From Verticillium longisporum (Eukaryota > Ascomycota > Sordariomycetes > Glomerellales > Plectosphaerellaceae), in contig JAETXT010000004.1 in assembly GCA_019188255.1 (NCBI GenBank), forward strand, positions 2,170,001 to 2,234,000: a DNA stretch of 64,000 nt, given 5' to 3'. Both the position numbers and the translations under genes were made by a program. Shown piece by piece: positions 48,320 through 60,176 of the stretch. The stretch's first letter is position 1, and the number at the start of each line of letters is the position of its first letter. The notes below the pieces were generated by a model. The model did not search any database. It was not told the origin of the DNA and was given only the letters and a program-made list of their open reading frames with translations.

Positions 48320-48881
48320 TATGAGTGAATAGGTACGGAGTTGAGACGCTTATTTTCGATGAAGCAAGGCCGTGCGCAGGGCTATTGTTGATCAGGGGGT
48401 GAATGTCCTTCAAAGTGATTGTCGAGTCAAAGAGTTTGATATAATTGTTCAAGAACTGTTCTGAGCTCGGCTGTGAAGCTATCACGGCATCGGCATGGGT
48501 GAGTTCGGCCCAAGCAATCATTCGGCACGTTGCCGGTGATGACGTAAGGGTGTCAGTGCCGCAGTTCAGCCGACCGTTCGACAGACCCCTGGGCGGAGGG
48601 AGCATGGCTTGCATGGGTCTGGTCACGGAACAACCCGTCAATTCTCCCTTTACGAACAGCTATCACTTTCGGGCGCCTCTCAGAGCTGTCGACTCGCGAA
48701 GCTATTCAACCCCCAACGCGACGACGACTGCCTACGAGGGATATTCGATCGAACCACGACGACATCGAAGACGACGACAGAGACACCCTTCTGCTACGTT
48801 GGGATCCGAAGAAACAAGAACAAGTCGACGACCATATTGCGACATTGAAGCTGTCGGCTTCGTCCTCCTCCACTTCCCACC
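48320..48881. promoter_or_regulatory. Divergent upstream region of citrate-lyase-like gene and TVP23
   Basis: A 562-bp gap between two divergent starts. It presumably holds both promoters. GACGACGACG-type repeats near 48718-48780 lie in the tvp23 leader. No defined factor site can be claimed. Confidence 0.5.
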
Positions 48882-49802
48882 ATGGACCAGAATGCGCCGC
48901 AGGCGCCCGTCGAAGGGTCGCTGAGCTGGCGATTGAGCTCCCACCCCATCACGCTGCTCACCTTCCTCGGCTTCCGGATATGTACGCCACGACGTCCCCT
49001 CCGTGGCCTGCAGAACAGGCAGCTAACGCGTTCCTGACAGCCAGCGTCCTCGTCTACTTTCTCGGCCTCTGGACCATCAAGAGCATGTACGCAACCTTCC
49101 TCCCTGGGGCCCGTCCTGTCTTGCAGAGTTTACCCTTTCCCTGTCCTCGTCGAGGATACTATGGAGACGCGGAAAAGAGTGCCCAGTGAGCTGACTCGGC
49201 GTGTGAAACAAACAGGATCATGATCTTCATCATCACCATCCTCCTCTTGGCCGCCGACTTTTACTACCTCAAGAACATCGCCGGCCGCCGCCTCGTGGGC
49301 CTGCGCTGGTGGAACGAGGTCGACCCCAGTCGGGCGACTCCAAGTGGGTGTTTGAGAGCTCCGAGCCCGGCACCAAGACGATCAACCCCACCGACAGTCG
49401 CTTCTTCTGGCTGGCGCTGTACGTGCAGCCCGTGCTGTGGGTGCTGCTGGCCGTCTTTGCGCTCGTGCGGCTGCAGTTCCTGTGGCTGCCTCTTGTTGGT
49501 CAGTCTCCTCTGCCCCCCCCTCTCTACAGCCTTCCTCGCTCTATCTGCATCTTCCCACCCCGCTCGATTGTACTGGGCCGTCAGGCTGTGCTTTGGACGA
49601 GGTCGGCTTGCTTTGTATGCGCAGACGCTGACGGGAGCACAAAGTCATCGCCCTCGTCCTGACGATCATGAACACCCTTGCCTTCTCCCGCTGCGACAAG
49701 TTCAGCCACGCGTCCAACATGGCCGGCAGCGCGCTGTACGGCGGCGGCCTGGCGAGTAGTCTGGCCAGCAACATGGTCGGGCGGTACTTTAGCCGCGGGT
49801 GA
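48882..49802 (+). CDS. tvp23: Golgi membrane protein Tvp23; one frame break
   Basis: A small tetraspanning protein of late Golgi vesicles. Exons: 48882-48981, 49041-49086, 49216-49498 and 49645-49802; introns of 59, 129 and 146 bp. The joins give [38 protein letters not shown] and [19 protein letters not shown]. The conserved [29 protein letters not shown] and [15 protein letters not shown] segments are diagnostic. Four hydrophobic stretches are visible. At the CCCC run 49324-49327 one base is missing (NEVDP to QSGDSKWVF). The expected length of 195 residues is typical. It is convergent with the polyglutamine membrane-protein gene. Confidence 0.92.
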
Positions 49803-50348
49803 GCCGTTTGCACAGGCGCGTAGGATGATTCCAAAGCACATGTAGTTAGGTAGGGTGATGTGAGGTGGGGAGTGAGGGGGATGGAACGGAGACGGCAGGC
49901 GTCCGGTCAGAAACCGCGCCGTTGTTGCCCCCCAGCCTGTTCAGCGTTTGTGTCTTTACAAAAACGAACAGGAAGAGGATGAATTGGTTTTTCTTCCGCC
50001 GAGGAAGAAAACATCTTCGTCGAAAACAGGGTGGAGTTCGTAGGGCGTCGATACCCGTTTGTATACTAGGTAGGAGGCGTGTACGCGCAATGCATGATTC
50101 AAGGTCTCGTTCACATTCGACGTTTTTGGTCAGGGGACTCCTGTTCCACTTTCGACCGAGTCGGTGACAGAAACCAGCCGTGACAAGCGAGATGTGGCCC
50201 GAAAGGCTGATCCATATACATCAAGTTGCCTCATTACAATCATCTGCTACCCAATTTACCCTGCCTGCGGCCTACATACACATCAAGCTGGACATACTCA
50301 AAATCAAAGGACGCCTAGCGCCGCACACATGACACCTCCTCTGCGCCC
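49803..50348. other. Convergent 3' intergenic region
   Basis: It lies between the ends of tvp23 and the minus-strand membrane-protein gene; probably 3' UTR sequence. No gene seen. Confidence 0.5.
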
Positions 50349-50704
50349 TCATGCCAGGCGCCGGCCGTGCCCGTGCTGCTCAATCGCCGCATCCAGCTGC
50401 CGCTCCTCGTCCTCCAGTCGCCGAATCTCATCCTCCGTCATGCCATCCTCGATGAGGTGCGACACGTTCGAGTTGACGCCCTGAGGGGTCGCGGACCGCG
50501 CTCCTGGTCTTGTCGATTCGTGCTGTGGCTGCTGCGAGTCACTGTGTGGCGTCGACGCCGCCAGCGGCGTTGCTTCGGAAAGGCCACGATCCTGCCCCTC
50601 ACTCTGGCGCTCAAGGTTGTGCCTGGACGAGCTGGGCGCAGCCGCCACACTGGTGACGAATGCGGTGGTCTCGCGTGGCGATGAGCTTGCCGTCTGGTTT
50701 TGAA

Positions 50705-50739
<35 letters not shown>

Positions 50740-51824
50740 GCGAGACTGCCATCGTCCGAGTAGGGCGAGTGAGGTGACTCGGTCACGCGAGCGCCGGTGG
50801 TCTCCTTGTTGACCATATACTCGGAGACGTGACCTTCAGTGTTGTATGGATTCTTGCTGACGTGACCCTTCTTCTTGTGGCGGTTTCGTAGGCAGAAAAA
50901 CCAGAGGAGCGCGACGATCAGTGCCAGACCCACAACGCCAGCACCAGCGCCGATGCCAGCTTTGGCACCGATGGAGAGCCCTCCTTCATCGTTGTCATCG
51001 TCCAAATCGGCTTCGTCGTCGGCAGAAGAGGCGATGCCTGTCGTTGACGGAGCCAAAGTGAGGTCAGTGTTTGATGGGCCCAATGGGATGACGTTGCTGC
51101 CGCCATTGATGATGCGAGAGACTTCATCTGAGAGGTGCTCCTCCGTCTCAAACGCCTGAATCTGCCTCGCCATACGCTTGGCTGATTCTTCGACCGTTTC
51201 CACGACGGTGAACACGCCCGAGTTGCTCCAACCGATCTCGTCTTTATACCGCCAGGTGAGGTTGAGGTACATGTCTAAGCCATATAGCGCTTGGGAAGAC
51301 TCTAAGACTCCAAGCGGAAGCACGAGTGAGTTTTCGCTCACTGGAGGTTGATCAGCACATACGGCCACAAGCAACGGGAACAACGATAACCTACTTTCAA
51401 GAGACCCGCGGCCATCGGTCTGGCGAACTCGAGTCTCTCCCGTGTCGCCAGAGTTCGGCACTTGATTGCTCTGCGTAGAGGTGGTGGCAAGGGTCACTTC
51501 TGGGGCCCCCTCTCGTTTATAAGACCACTCGCCCTTCTCTAGAACCAGATCGCTCAATAATAGTGCGTTGATCGCGTGAGGCACCTTGCCACTCTCTCCG
51601 GCAACGAAGACAGGAAACGACCGGGCCAGGTCCCGATTAATTTCCCATTGTATGGCCTTGTTCTTCCCGGTCGGTTGTGCAGTTGAACTGCTGGTAGTTG
51701 AAGACGTGGTCGCAGTACCACGGAGATTAACAGGCTGGTTGGTCGCCGCTTCGTTGACTGTGCTCGTTGTTGGATTTGTGACGCCTCGGTCCAACTCTGG
51801 TGTCGGCTCTCTGATGTCTCCCAT
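50349..51824 (-). CDS. Single-pass membrane protein with polyglutamine cytoplasmic tail, unknown function
   Basis: Exons 51395-51824 and 50349-51340 around a 54-bp intron (GTAGGT, CTGATCAAC branch, CCAG end); because 54 is a multiple of three and the intron is open, retention would also be translatable (491 versus 473 residues). The N-terminal part is Thr/Ser-rich and then appears folded, with YLNLTWRYKDEIGW and a helical segment. A Gly/Ala-rich TM segment (AGVVGLALIVALLWFFCL) is followed by a basic stop-transfer (RNRHKKK). The cytoplasmic tail contains 11 consecutive Gln, Ser-rich stretches and a C-terminal acidic helix (MTEDEIRRLEDEERQLDAAI). The layout is like fungal cell-surface sensors, but there is no N-terminal signal peptide in this model, so either an upstream exon is missed or the TM acts as signal-anchor. 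Confidence 0.72.
50706..50738 (+). repeat. CTG/CAG microsatellite (11 units) coding polyglutamine
   Basis: Eleven uninterrupted CTG triplets on the plus strand read as CAG (Gln) in the minus-strand membrane-protein gene. Confidence 0.92.
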
Positions 51825-53944
51825 CGTGGGCGGCTGGATCAGCGACGGCTTGTGGCTGCCCGTGATCTCCCCTCAACGCAGACCAAAGCTGCTTTTGAGC
51901 CTGGAATCAGATACCCTATGCAATTCTTGCACAGAGAGGGGCCGAAATGTAAAAGCAAGCCGTGGCCTCTTCAAATGCGTCTTTCTGAGGAGGACAAGGG
52001 TGAGAAACCAGAAAGCGGGATGTGAGGGAGACGAAGAGCTTTGGTAACCCAGGCGGTGTTGTGCTCCACGTTGACAACTGCGCCAGGTGCTGTCAGTACA
52101 GTAGGGTAGGACAAGGGAGGATCCGCGGCCTGGAGGTGAAAGGTGTCGTCTCACAGATCAACTCGCCTGGCAAGACTGAGGTGGGGTGGGTTGAGTGGCA
52201 TGGGATTGGTGAAGACGTACACGCACAGGGACAGGCCGGGGATCTGCACTCGACGGCAAGTGGAAAGGCTTGGAGAGCTGAGGATGCACGAGGGAGGCGA
52301 AGGCAGGGTGGTGTAGACAGCCAAGGCTGAGCTGTGATCCTTAGCTCGTAGTGTCGGTGGTCCTGCTCGGGGGCAATGTGGTGCACGGCAGGATGAGAGG
52401 CTTGCTCGCGAGGCCCTAGAGAGCGTGGAGGAGGTGTATGTACAGCAAGGTGAAAGAAGACCAGAACGGAAAGGAGCTCTTTTGCCCTGTGACGAAGAAG
52501 ATGGGAGCCCTTTCATGGCGGCAAGGCGTGGCAGCAAAGACATGTCGCCAACGGCCCAACCAACACATGTCAGGACCAAAAGCCAACAGCCAACAGGCAA
52601 CAGGCAGAGCAGTGCCTTGGCAGTTGACATGTCGTGGAAAGCCCATGCCAATGCCGTGTCAGCTCCTGCATATCGCACTACCATGCAACATGTACATGTA
52701 CAGTAGGTACCTAGTGTGGGGCCTACTCATCCAGTTGCTTCCCGAGATCCAGGGGTCCTCCTGCCGTGCCAGGCTTCCTGTGACTCTCTTGCCTTGGGGT
52801 CGGCGCAGTTGCCTGTCTGTGTCATGATCATCGCTTTTGGAAAGATACCTTACCTCAAGAAAGATACCTCACGAAAGATACCACCGGAAGAGAAGCCCCC
52901 CATAAACCATCACCGAATCGAGATGAGAGCCTGGCGATACGCCAAAAGCCGGCAGCAATGAGGCGGTCATCCCAACCCACCGCCCGGAGCCAACGACGAA
53001 CCTCGCCCGCCACAGGGCTGTTCCGAGTCCCACCCACCTTCCCGCCCGTCCCTGCCAGGCTTGCCAGGCTCTGCCCCCCCACCCCCCCTCCCGTCAGCAG
53101 GAAGGGGCACTGCGTTGCTATTTGCGTCGGCGCCTAACCCCCTTCAGGCCTGGACCCCACCCTCTAGTGGCTCTGCGGCTGATCCGCCTTCTACTGCTTC
53201 AACGACTTCGACGACAGCTCGTCTGACATGTTGTTCCGTCTCCTTGATGGGGGTATGCACGGCACGGTTCGCACATGGAACACCCCAAAACCTCATGGGA
53301 AATAGAAGGAATGGATTTATTCCACACTTCGTCCTCCAGGCTTGTACCTGTCACGTACCCAGAGCACGCGCAAAGACGCCCCCAACGAAGCTTGACGCAT
53401 ATACAGTAAGCTGCCATCCAGCGACACGCCCAGACATGCGCCCGCCCAACGTGCAGCAAAACCTGCCCGTCCGGTTCCACAGCGACTTCTGCAGCAGCCC
53501 CCAACACCACGCCGCCAATGGATCACGCCGTCTTACTCTGATCTTCGATTCCGTGAAACCATCCGTCTAGCCGTCACATCGACTCGGTTTCTCAGCCTGA
53601 TCAGACTTGGACACCCGTTTCATTACTCGCCTAGTATTGTACAGCTGCGTTGAACCCAAGACTCTGCCTTCGAGTCACTGCAGTAAGGAAGGCTGTCGCC
53701 ACCACGCCTTTCTTTGGTCTGCCTCTTCCCCCTGTCCCTCTCTACTGCAACAGCAACCGCCGCGAACGCCATCCTGCGTACAATATTACAAACAAATAGG
53801 CCTAGTCGTCATTGTATGCGTTCAAGTCCCAAAATAGCCTCTGCCCCCATCTGTCTCAGAGACAGAGAAAGAGGAAGAGAGGACGGAAAAAGAGAGCCCC
53901 GCGTCTTCAAAAGCAACACAACTCATCCAACGCCACGGTGCGCA
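51825..53944. other. Intergenic region (2.1 kb)
   Basis: It holds the upstream region of the polyglutamine membrane-protein gene and the 3' flank of the DUF726 gene. Overlapping short open frames have no motifs. A C-rich run lies near 53070-53095. No gene seen. Confidence 0.5.
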
Positions 53945-56900
53945 CTATGCGAACGTCATGGTCATCTCCTTCTCCTTGCCAAAGTCTTCGTCGTCGGGGT
54001 CCGCCCACGGGTCGTTCAGTGTCATGTTGGGCACCGTCTGCGCAGACTTGTACTCTGGTCTCGTCGGGGGCGGGTCGTCCTTTGGCGGCGGGGGGGGTCG
54101 TGGCGGCGGGTCGTCAAAGGACGTGTCGAACGTCATCGACACCTCGTCCTCCCGGTAGGGGTCCGGGTCCGTGTAGTATGGCGACGCAATGCGCCCGCGG
54201 CTCGAGCCGAGCGGCGACGGGTCCTCCGAGACGCGCCGCGTGTCGTACGACGGTCGCAGGCTGAGCGACGATGCGTCGGCGCTCCTGGTGCCCCGCAGGC
54301 TGTCCCGTGGGTTCGGCGACGCGCTGAGGTCGAGCTTCATCGGCGGCAGCGTCGACTGGAGCTCCTTAACCTGCATCTCCTCCTTGGCGAGCTCGGCCCG
54401 GATCGCATCCACATCAAAGAGGACGCCGTGGTTGCTGCCCTCCTGCCCATCTTTTCCCTCGACCTCTGTCTTGCTTGCCGACCCGCCTGCCTTGTTTGAC
54501 TCCTCGTAGATCTCCCAGTTGGCCTTCTCCATCTTCTTCTTGCGCCCAAAGATGGAGAACCTGCTTTTCTTAGCCTGCTGACCCTCCCTCTCGAGCTCCT
54601 TGCGCGCCTCCTCGATCTCGTTGATCAGCTCGCGCTGTCGCTGCCCGTGGTTATCCGGGTCCGGATCCTCAATCTCGGTGAACTCGTCGCTCTCCACGAG
54701 CCAGCCGCACTCTCGCAGCAGGCGAGGCATCATCTTGCGGTACTCCATGTGGCCCTTGACCAGGTCCGTGACGTCCATGTTTTCACACCAGGGGCAGTCT
54801 TCCACGGCCGCCAGCCCGGCCACGCGTCGAATGCCGCCGTGAGTGAGACGGAACAGATAGCCCAGGATCCAGTCGTTGCGGTTGTATCCGTTGACGAAAC
54901 GACCGGGGACGACTGACTTGGCGCGGATATACTCGTCCTTCTTGACGATGACCGGCGAGCCGAACATGTAGACATTCTGCACGAGGCCGTACGCACCACG
55001 CCGGGCAAGCTCCTGCAGGCAGGAGAAGATGACACGGGCACCGATGGAATATCCCACGAGCGTGATGGGCCGTGTGCCCAGATTCCTGTCGATCAGTGAA
55101 TCGGCCAGGATGAGACCTGCCGACCACGCCCTGTCGAGTGACACGGCCCACGGGTTGTCGATGAGGTAGGCCAGCTTGGTGAGGATGACTGGCAGCTGCA
55201 GGGCGGACATGAGAGCCGTGAGCAGGGTATTCGCAAGTACCTGCTGTACACCTGATGTGAGAGCCTTCGGTCCTAGTTAGCAGTGTGCATAAATAAATGA
55301 AAACGTGGGCATTGACTGACCTCGGTGGCGAGAATGTTGATTGTGTCACCAGTACTCCTCAACATCTCGGGCTCCCACAGCACCGAATACAGATCGCCCA
55401 TAATGGGGTCGACAGTGCTGAACGGCAGACGGACGTCATCCACCTTGCCCGTCATCCACCCGGAAACGGTGACGATAAGGTTGACACGCTTGTTGTTGTG
55501 GAGGGGCCGATACTCAAACGTCTTGACGGCACCAGTTCTTCGGTTCGCCGCCCGAACGCCCACGATGCCACCAGAGCTGGCAGCCGCCGTCGTGATGATG
55601 GCAGCTCCACCAACGCCGCCGAGGAAGGGCGCCGTGCCACCGATTCCAATCGTCGTGAGACCAGCGGCAAGGCCGACTCCGATCATGGGGGCGAGGATGC
55701 CTGCCGACAGGCCAATGACCAGGCCGCCGCCGACCGTCGCCAGGCCCATCATCACGTAGCGCTTCTTCAGCGCGTCTTTTCGGCGCACCTCCAGGTGGTC
55801 TTCCTCGTTCCAATTCTCCTTTTCGGCTTGCTGCTGCATCTCCAGAGCGTCTGTGACGCGCTTTTCAAACTTGCGAATCTCGAGCCAGTCGATCTGCAGG
55901 CTCTTACCGACACGCTCCAGCAGGACGCGGGATCGGGCGTCGTAGCTCGAGTCTGCGATCAGAATGAGGAACAGATCACACAGGACTGTCCAGCGCAAAT
56001 CGATTTCGAGATTCTCGCTGGATGGGAGATCCGAGGGAATTTTCACGTCGGGCATCTCGCCGTCGGGGTGAGCTTCGTACGGTGGCGGGGGCTCCGCAAC
56101 CTCTTCATCCTCTGGCGAGATGGCTGAAGCTGGCGGAGCAGGACTCCTGGGGGAGGTTGGCGATTTGAGAGCGTCCTTCGGAGCCGACAAAGACATGGAG
56201 CTTCGATTCGGGTCTGCTGGCGTTGAAACTGTGCTACCCTTCTTGCCTGCCATGGGATTCTTGACCCGGGCGTTTGCCATCAAAACGGGCGTCAGGTCGG
56301 ATGGGATCACGCCGTGATCAGCGAGCTGCTCCACCATGACCTGCTCGGCGGCACTGATGTCCATGTGCGCATACACCCGAATCATCATCTTTTGCCCCCA
56401 CATTTTGGTCGCTTCGGCTCCCAATGTCACCCATTTCTTGGAACTCCTGGTCTGCTCAATCGTCTCCGCCGCCCTGACGAGCTGGAATATCTCAATGCGC
56501 ACCAGGCCCACGTAGGCCACGCGTTGTCCTTCGGTGAGGAGGTCCTTCGTCGCCTGCATCTGGGAGACGGCATCGCGTTGCTCATCCTGTTCCTCCGTCA
56601 GGCTCGTGCCGTTGACCTCCTTGAACAAATACTTCGTGTTGTCGTCCATGCTGGTCGCAGATTCCGCATCATCATCCATGATGACTCGGGTGTAGCCCCT
56701 ACCCGCACCGCCGAGACCACCATAGCCGTATGCCTCCTTCGCCTCATCCTCCTCGGTGTGCTCCTTGGCCACAAGTTTATTATCGTCGTCATAAATGTCG
56801 TACGGCGCATATGACGGCATCTCTTGCCAACCCAGGTCTTCCTCTTTTTCATCCTCCTTGTCCTCCTCCTTCGTCGTTGCCTGGTGATGCGAAAATCCGG

Positions 56901-57735
56901 CAATACCCGGTCCTGCTGCGCTTGTGTTTCTCTCGTGTCCCTTTGCAGCACTAGAACTGCTGACATTCCGGGCGTGCTGGGGTGATGCGGCTGTCGGAGG
57001 GGCAGAATTGGACGCAGCTGGCGCACTGCTCTGAGCCACGGGGCCAGCTTTCGCTTCGGCAGCCGTCGTCTCCGGAGTGTGACCTGCAGCATCCTGTGCT
57101 CCGGAGGTTGTCTTGGTGCCGGTGGTCTCCACGAGCTGGGGCTTGGCGCCTGTTGAAGCTAGTTTTGTACCGACTTTTTCAGCTTCCTTTTCGACCGGCA
57201 ATGCACTGGCCTCGGCTTCAGGCGCAGTGGAGGAAGGCGAGGTATCATCCGCCGTGGCGTGGACGTCAGCGACAGCAGGTTTTGTGGCGTGAGGCGTTGG
57301 TGCAGCGGCCTCCTTTTCGAACGTCACTTCCTTGACAGCAACCCGCGGCTGCGGGGTTGCGGCCCTCGAGTTTGCATCCTTGAACTCGTCATCATCGTCC
57401 GAGGCTTCAGTGCTCGACGGAGGCGCGGCAGGTGGCTTTGCGGAAACCACTGGCGCCTTGCCATTCGGCGGTGTCTCAGGTTCGTTCGGCTTCGTCAGGG
57501 ACGCATCGTTGGATGCCTCGTCGGGCATGATTGTCGGCGCGATGTATTTCCTGACAGGCAGGCCAAAGTCGTCAAGCTCGACCGGCTCGGCTACCGGAGG
57601 GGCTGCATGCGAAGGCTTGGAGGCCGCTTCGCCGACCTTCTCTTGCCGCGTAGGGCTTGGCTGGTTCTCGGAGGTCGGTTTGGGCGAGGTAGGGCTGTCG
57701 GATTCGGCAGGGCCCGCCATGTTGGAAGGAGGCAA
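53945..57735 (-). CDS. DUF726 / TMCO4-like predicted alpha/beta-hydrolase membrane protein
   Basis: The family includes yeast Mil1 (YFL034W) and human TMCO4. Two exons, 55321-57735 and 53945-55264, flank a 56-bp intron (GTCAGT, GCTAACTAG branch, GAAG end) and give 1244 residues without frame break. The first 300 or so residues are disordered and rich in Ala, Glu, Pro and Thr. The conserved domain follows: DLFLILIADSSYDARSR, a glycine-rich paired membrane segment (GLATVGGGLVIGLSAG, IGVGLAAGLTTIGIG), VNLIVTVSGWM, then LVGYSIGARVIFSCL, whose GYSIG is a GxSxG nucleophile elbow, and NVYMFGSPV. A Lys/Glu-rich coiled coil and a Pro/Asp-rich tail end the protein. Family members are thought to be lipase-like; the substrate is not known from sequence. 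Confidence 0.9.
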
Positions 57736-58734
57736 CTGTCTTCACAGCTGAGGGGCCCCAAGGGTAGTGGAAGGTGAGTCGTGGTCGAAGATTGATCTCT
57801 TCGCTGGAACTTGTTTGGTCGGAGGTCCGGGGGACGGAAGTGTCGGCGGTCGGGCCGCGTGTCGCCTATCGAGAAGCCCCCCCGCTGGCGTGAGACGTTG
57901 ACAGATGCAAGCTGGGTAGCGCTGGCGTGTTGCGCGGGGGTCGTGTGTGGGTGAGGAGAAGTCTAAATGATTACAGTCTTCGTTCTGGACAATCGAGGCA
58001 GAGGTCAGGAGGTGGGATGTGCAATGTGCGATGGTCTCTGCCCACCGCATTTGGCAGACCCCTGTCGTTGAAAAGGGACGTCGTTGCCGGAATGCTGGGC
58101 CACGAGTAAATTCAGTAATAAGCCAGGGCGATCGTTCCCTGTCAACCTCCACCATGTTGATGACATCCCTCTGCAAGTGGGGCCCAGAACCGTTGCCTGT
58201 GCGAGTGCCACTTTGAGGGTCGAGAGGGTCAAGCACAGGTCTGAGGTTACATATACGCCTCCACGGTGGGAGCAGACGGGAAGTACCGCCTCAAACCAGC
58301 GTCATCTGATTCGATTGAGGAACATCGACAACGCGTCACACGAGAGCATTAAGCCACGCAAGAGAAGCAAGAGATTGAGATCCTCAACATCAGCTCAATT
58401 CATCATCAGCCTCAGAGAAAGGCAATCCTCAGAGAAAGGCAATCCTCAGAGAAAGTATTGCCTTCCTCTCTTCCACCTGTGGCCCACTAACACGTGCTGG
58501 AGATTTGGTAATGGCGCTGTAACATGTGCAGGCAAATGAATGCAGGAGAAATACAGTCTGGCTGGACAGACAGACACCAGAAAGACATGTGACCCACAAC
58601 GCATCCACGCAGTGTGTAACAATCAGCTCAATATCATGCTATCTTACAGCTTTTCCGGGCTATGAGCCAAACCTGAATGCCACTGAACGCCGTACCAAAA
58701 GGAACACACCGAGACCAGATCACCACACACCTGC
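57736..58734. other. Intergenic region with a 17-bp tandem repeat
   Basis: It lies between the DUF726 start and the UTP23 end. It contains the tandem repeat at 58411-58455. No gene seen. Confidence 0.5.
58411..58455 (+). repeat. 17-bp tandem repeat (2.6 copies)
   Basis: CTCAGAGAAAGGCAATC occurs twice in perfect tandem (58411-58427, 58428-58444), followed by an 11-bp partial third copy. Confidence 0.92.
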
Positions 58735-59679
58735 TCATGCCTCTTCCTTCACGGGCGCCGGGGCCGGTGCCGGTGCCGGTGCCTCACCATCCTCGCCAGC
58801 CTGCCCCTCGGCAGCTGGTGCCTTGTGCTTCCTCTTGCGCTTCTTCTTTTCAGGTTCTGATCCCTGCTTGGCGTTCTTGCTCGCGTCCTTGGCCTTCTTG
58901 ACAGCCAGCGGGTTAGGCTCCTTCTTGCCGTATGCCTTCTTCTTCTTCTTTTTGGCGTCCGTCGCATCGCTGTCCTTCGCCTCCTTGCCGTCGCCGTCCT
59001 GATCGCCCTCGTCGTCCGCCTCCCTCTTCCTCTTCGCGCCGGGCGGCGCAGACCCCTTGAGCCCCGCCCTGTATTTGCTCTTCTCCTCTCGCGCCCTGAT
59101 CTCCGCGCTCTCGCTCGCCATCGGCTCGAGAATCATGACGCTGCGCTTGATGTAGATCTGCGGCACGCCGGGAATCGACCGCAGCATCCGTCGCACCTCG
59201 TCGTCCTGACACACCACGACGAGCTTGTGCTTGTTGACATTTTTACCCTTCGGATCGACCACGGCCTTGAAGCACTCGTTCGTCGGCAGCGGCTCGGGAT
59301 AGTCCTCCGGCAAGTGGCCGCAGCGTCGTCGATCGAGCGTCTTGGCGAACTCGATGATTGTGTTCATCTCAGGCTCCGCCTTGCGCAGGTAGAGCTTGCG
59401 AATTTCGCATTGCGAGATCACTGCCATCCACGGGTCAGTCCCAAGAGGGGGTTCTCTACAACGCCGCCGGGGCCTGAGGGCGAACGGATGGTTTAACTTA
59501 CTGGGCTTCACCTCGCCGTGCAGCGTCCTCTTCAAGCCTGCGACAAGGTCGTACTTGAACTTGTGACAGTCAATGACCATCTCGGCGTCGATCAGGCATT
59601 GGTACGGTTCGCGGAAGCCCCAGATCTGCGAGTACTGGGTCATGAGCTTGCGGTACTGCTTGCTTCGCTTTCCGCGCAT
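58735..59679 (-). CDS. utp23: Utp23-like rRNA-processing PIN-domain protein
   Basis: A component of the small-subunit processome (Fcf1/Utp23 group) required for early 18S pre-rRNA cleavage. Exons 59502-59679 and 58735-59420 flank an 81-bp intron that is a multiple of three and open. Splicing restores LHGEVKPMISQCEIRKLY. The start MRGKRSKQYRKLMTQY at 59679 is the family's conserved opening; the upstream in-frame extension to 59868 is probably leader. The PIN fold is visible in PYQCLIDAEMVIDC, the RRRCGHLPED region, NKHKLVVVCQDDEVRRML and GVPQIYIKRSVMILEP. The C-terminal third is Lys-rich and disordered and ends with an APAPAPAPAP repeat and VKEEA. Length is 287 residues. With pwp1 it is the second ribosome-assembly gene in the window. 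Confidence 0.93.
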   Translation of the reverse strand: MRGKRSKQYRKLMTQYSQIWGFREPYQCLIDAEMVIDCHKFKYDLVAGLKRTLHGEVKPSKLNHPFALRPRRRCREPPLGTDPWMAVISQCEIRKLYLRKAEPEMNTIIEFAKTLDRRRCGHLPEDYPEPLPTNECFKAVVDPKGKNVNKHKLVVVCQDDEVRRMLRSIPGVPQIYIKRSVMILEPMASESAEIRAREEKSKYRAGLKGSAPPGAKRKREADDEGDQDGDGKEAKDSDATDAKKKKKKAYGKKEPNPLAVKKAKDASKNAKQGSEPEKKKRKRKHKAPAAEGQAGEDGEAPAPAPAPAPVKEEA

Positions 59680-60176
59680 CTTGAGCGAGTATGGGGCGGG
59701 CTGCGGGCGCTCGCTGTGTCTGTCGGTGATGTGATTGACGGTCGTGTTGCTCGGAGCTGGCAGCGGGACTGGCGCTTGGGTCGTGAAGGTTGGCTGGCGC
59801 AGGCGAACTTTTTTTCTTTGGCGCGATAAGATAAGCGCTTTGACAACGAACCAAGACGTCAAGGTCAAGGCTGGTCCAACCCCTCCACAACTAAAACCCC
59901 TCCACGCCTCGAATGGAACAGGAGAAGCAACTACGCAAATATGTGATTCGAGAATTGCATTTTGCTGGTGGCCTACCGTGCACTGTCGTGCGAAAAGTCT
60001 AGTATTTGAATGACAAGGAAAACCGAAGATTGGGCCCCGAAACAGTGAATGCCCTCAGAGACCCTGGACAAGTATTTGCTTTCCACTCGAGTTGTTACAT
60101 AAATGAACCAAAACGCCTTTCCCTAAGCCATGATGCGCGGCCAAATGGCTTCCATGTATGCGACCCCGTGTCATCA
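59680..60176. other. Intergenic between UTP23 and PTC7
   Basis: About 500 bp: utp23 promoter and ptc7 3' flank, both genes on the minus strand. No gene seen. Confidence 0.5.

Noticed and set aside
7175..49802. Programmed -1 frameshifting as the shared explanation for broken frames
   Set aside because: The genes are unrelated, orthologues are not known to use it, and several sites are short C or G runs without classic slippery heptamers; assembly error is simpler. Kept only as an alternative.
58741..58785. GGTGCC-type repeat as a noncoding satellite
   Set aside because: It is the coding sequence of the Ala-Pro repeat at the C-terminus of Utp23.
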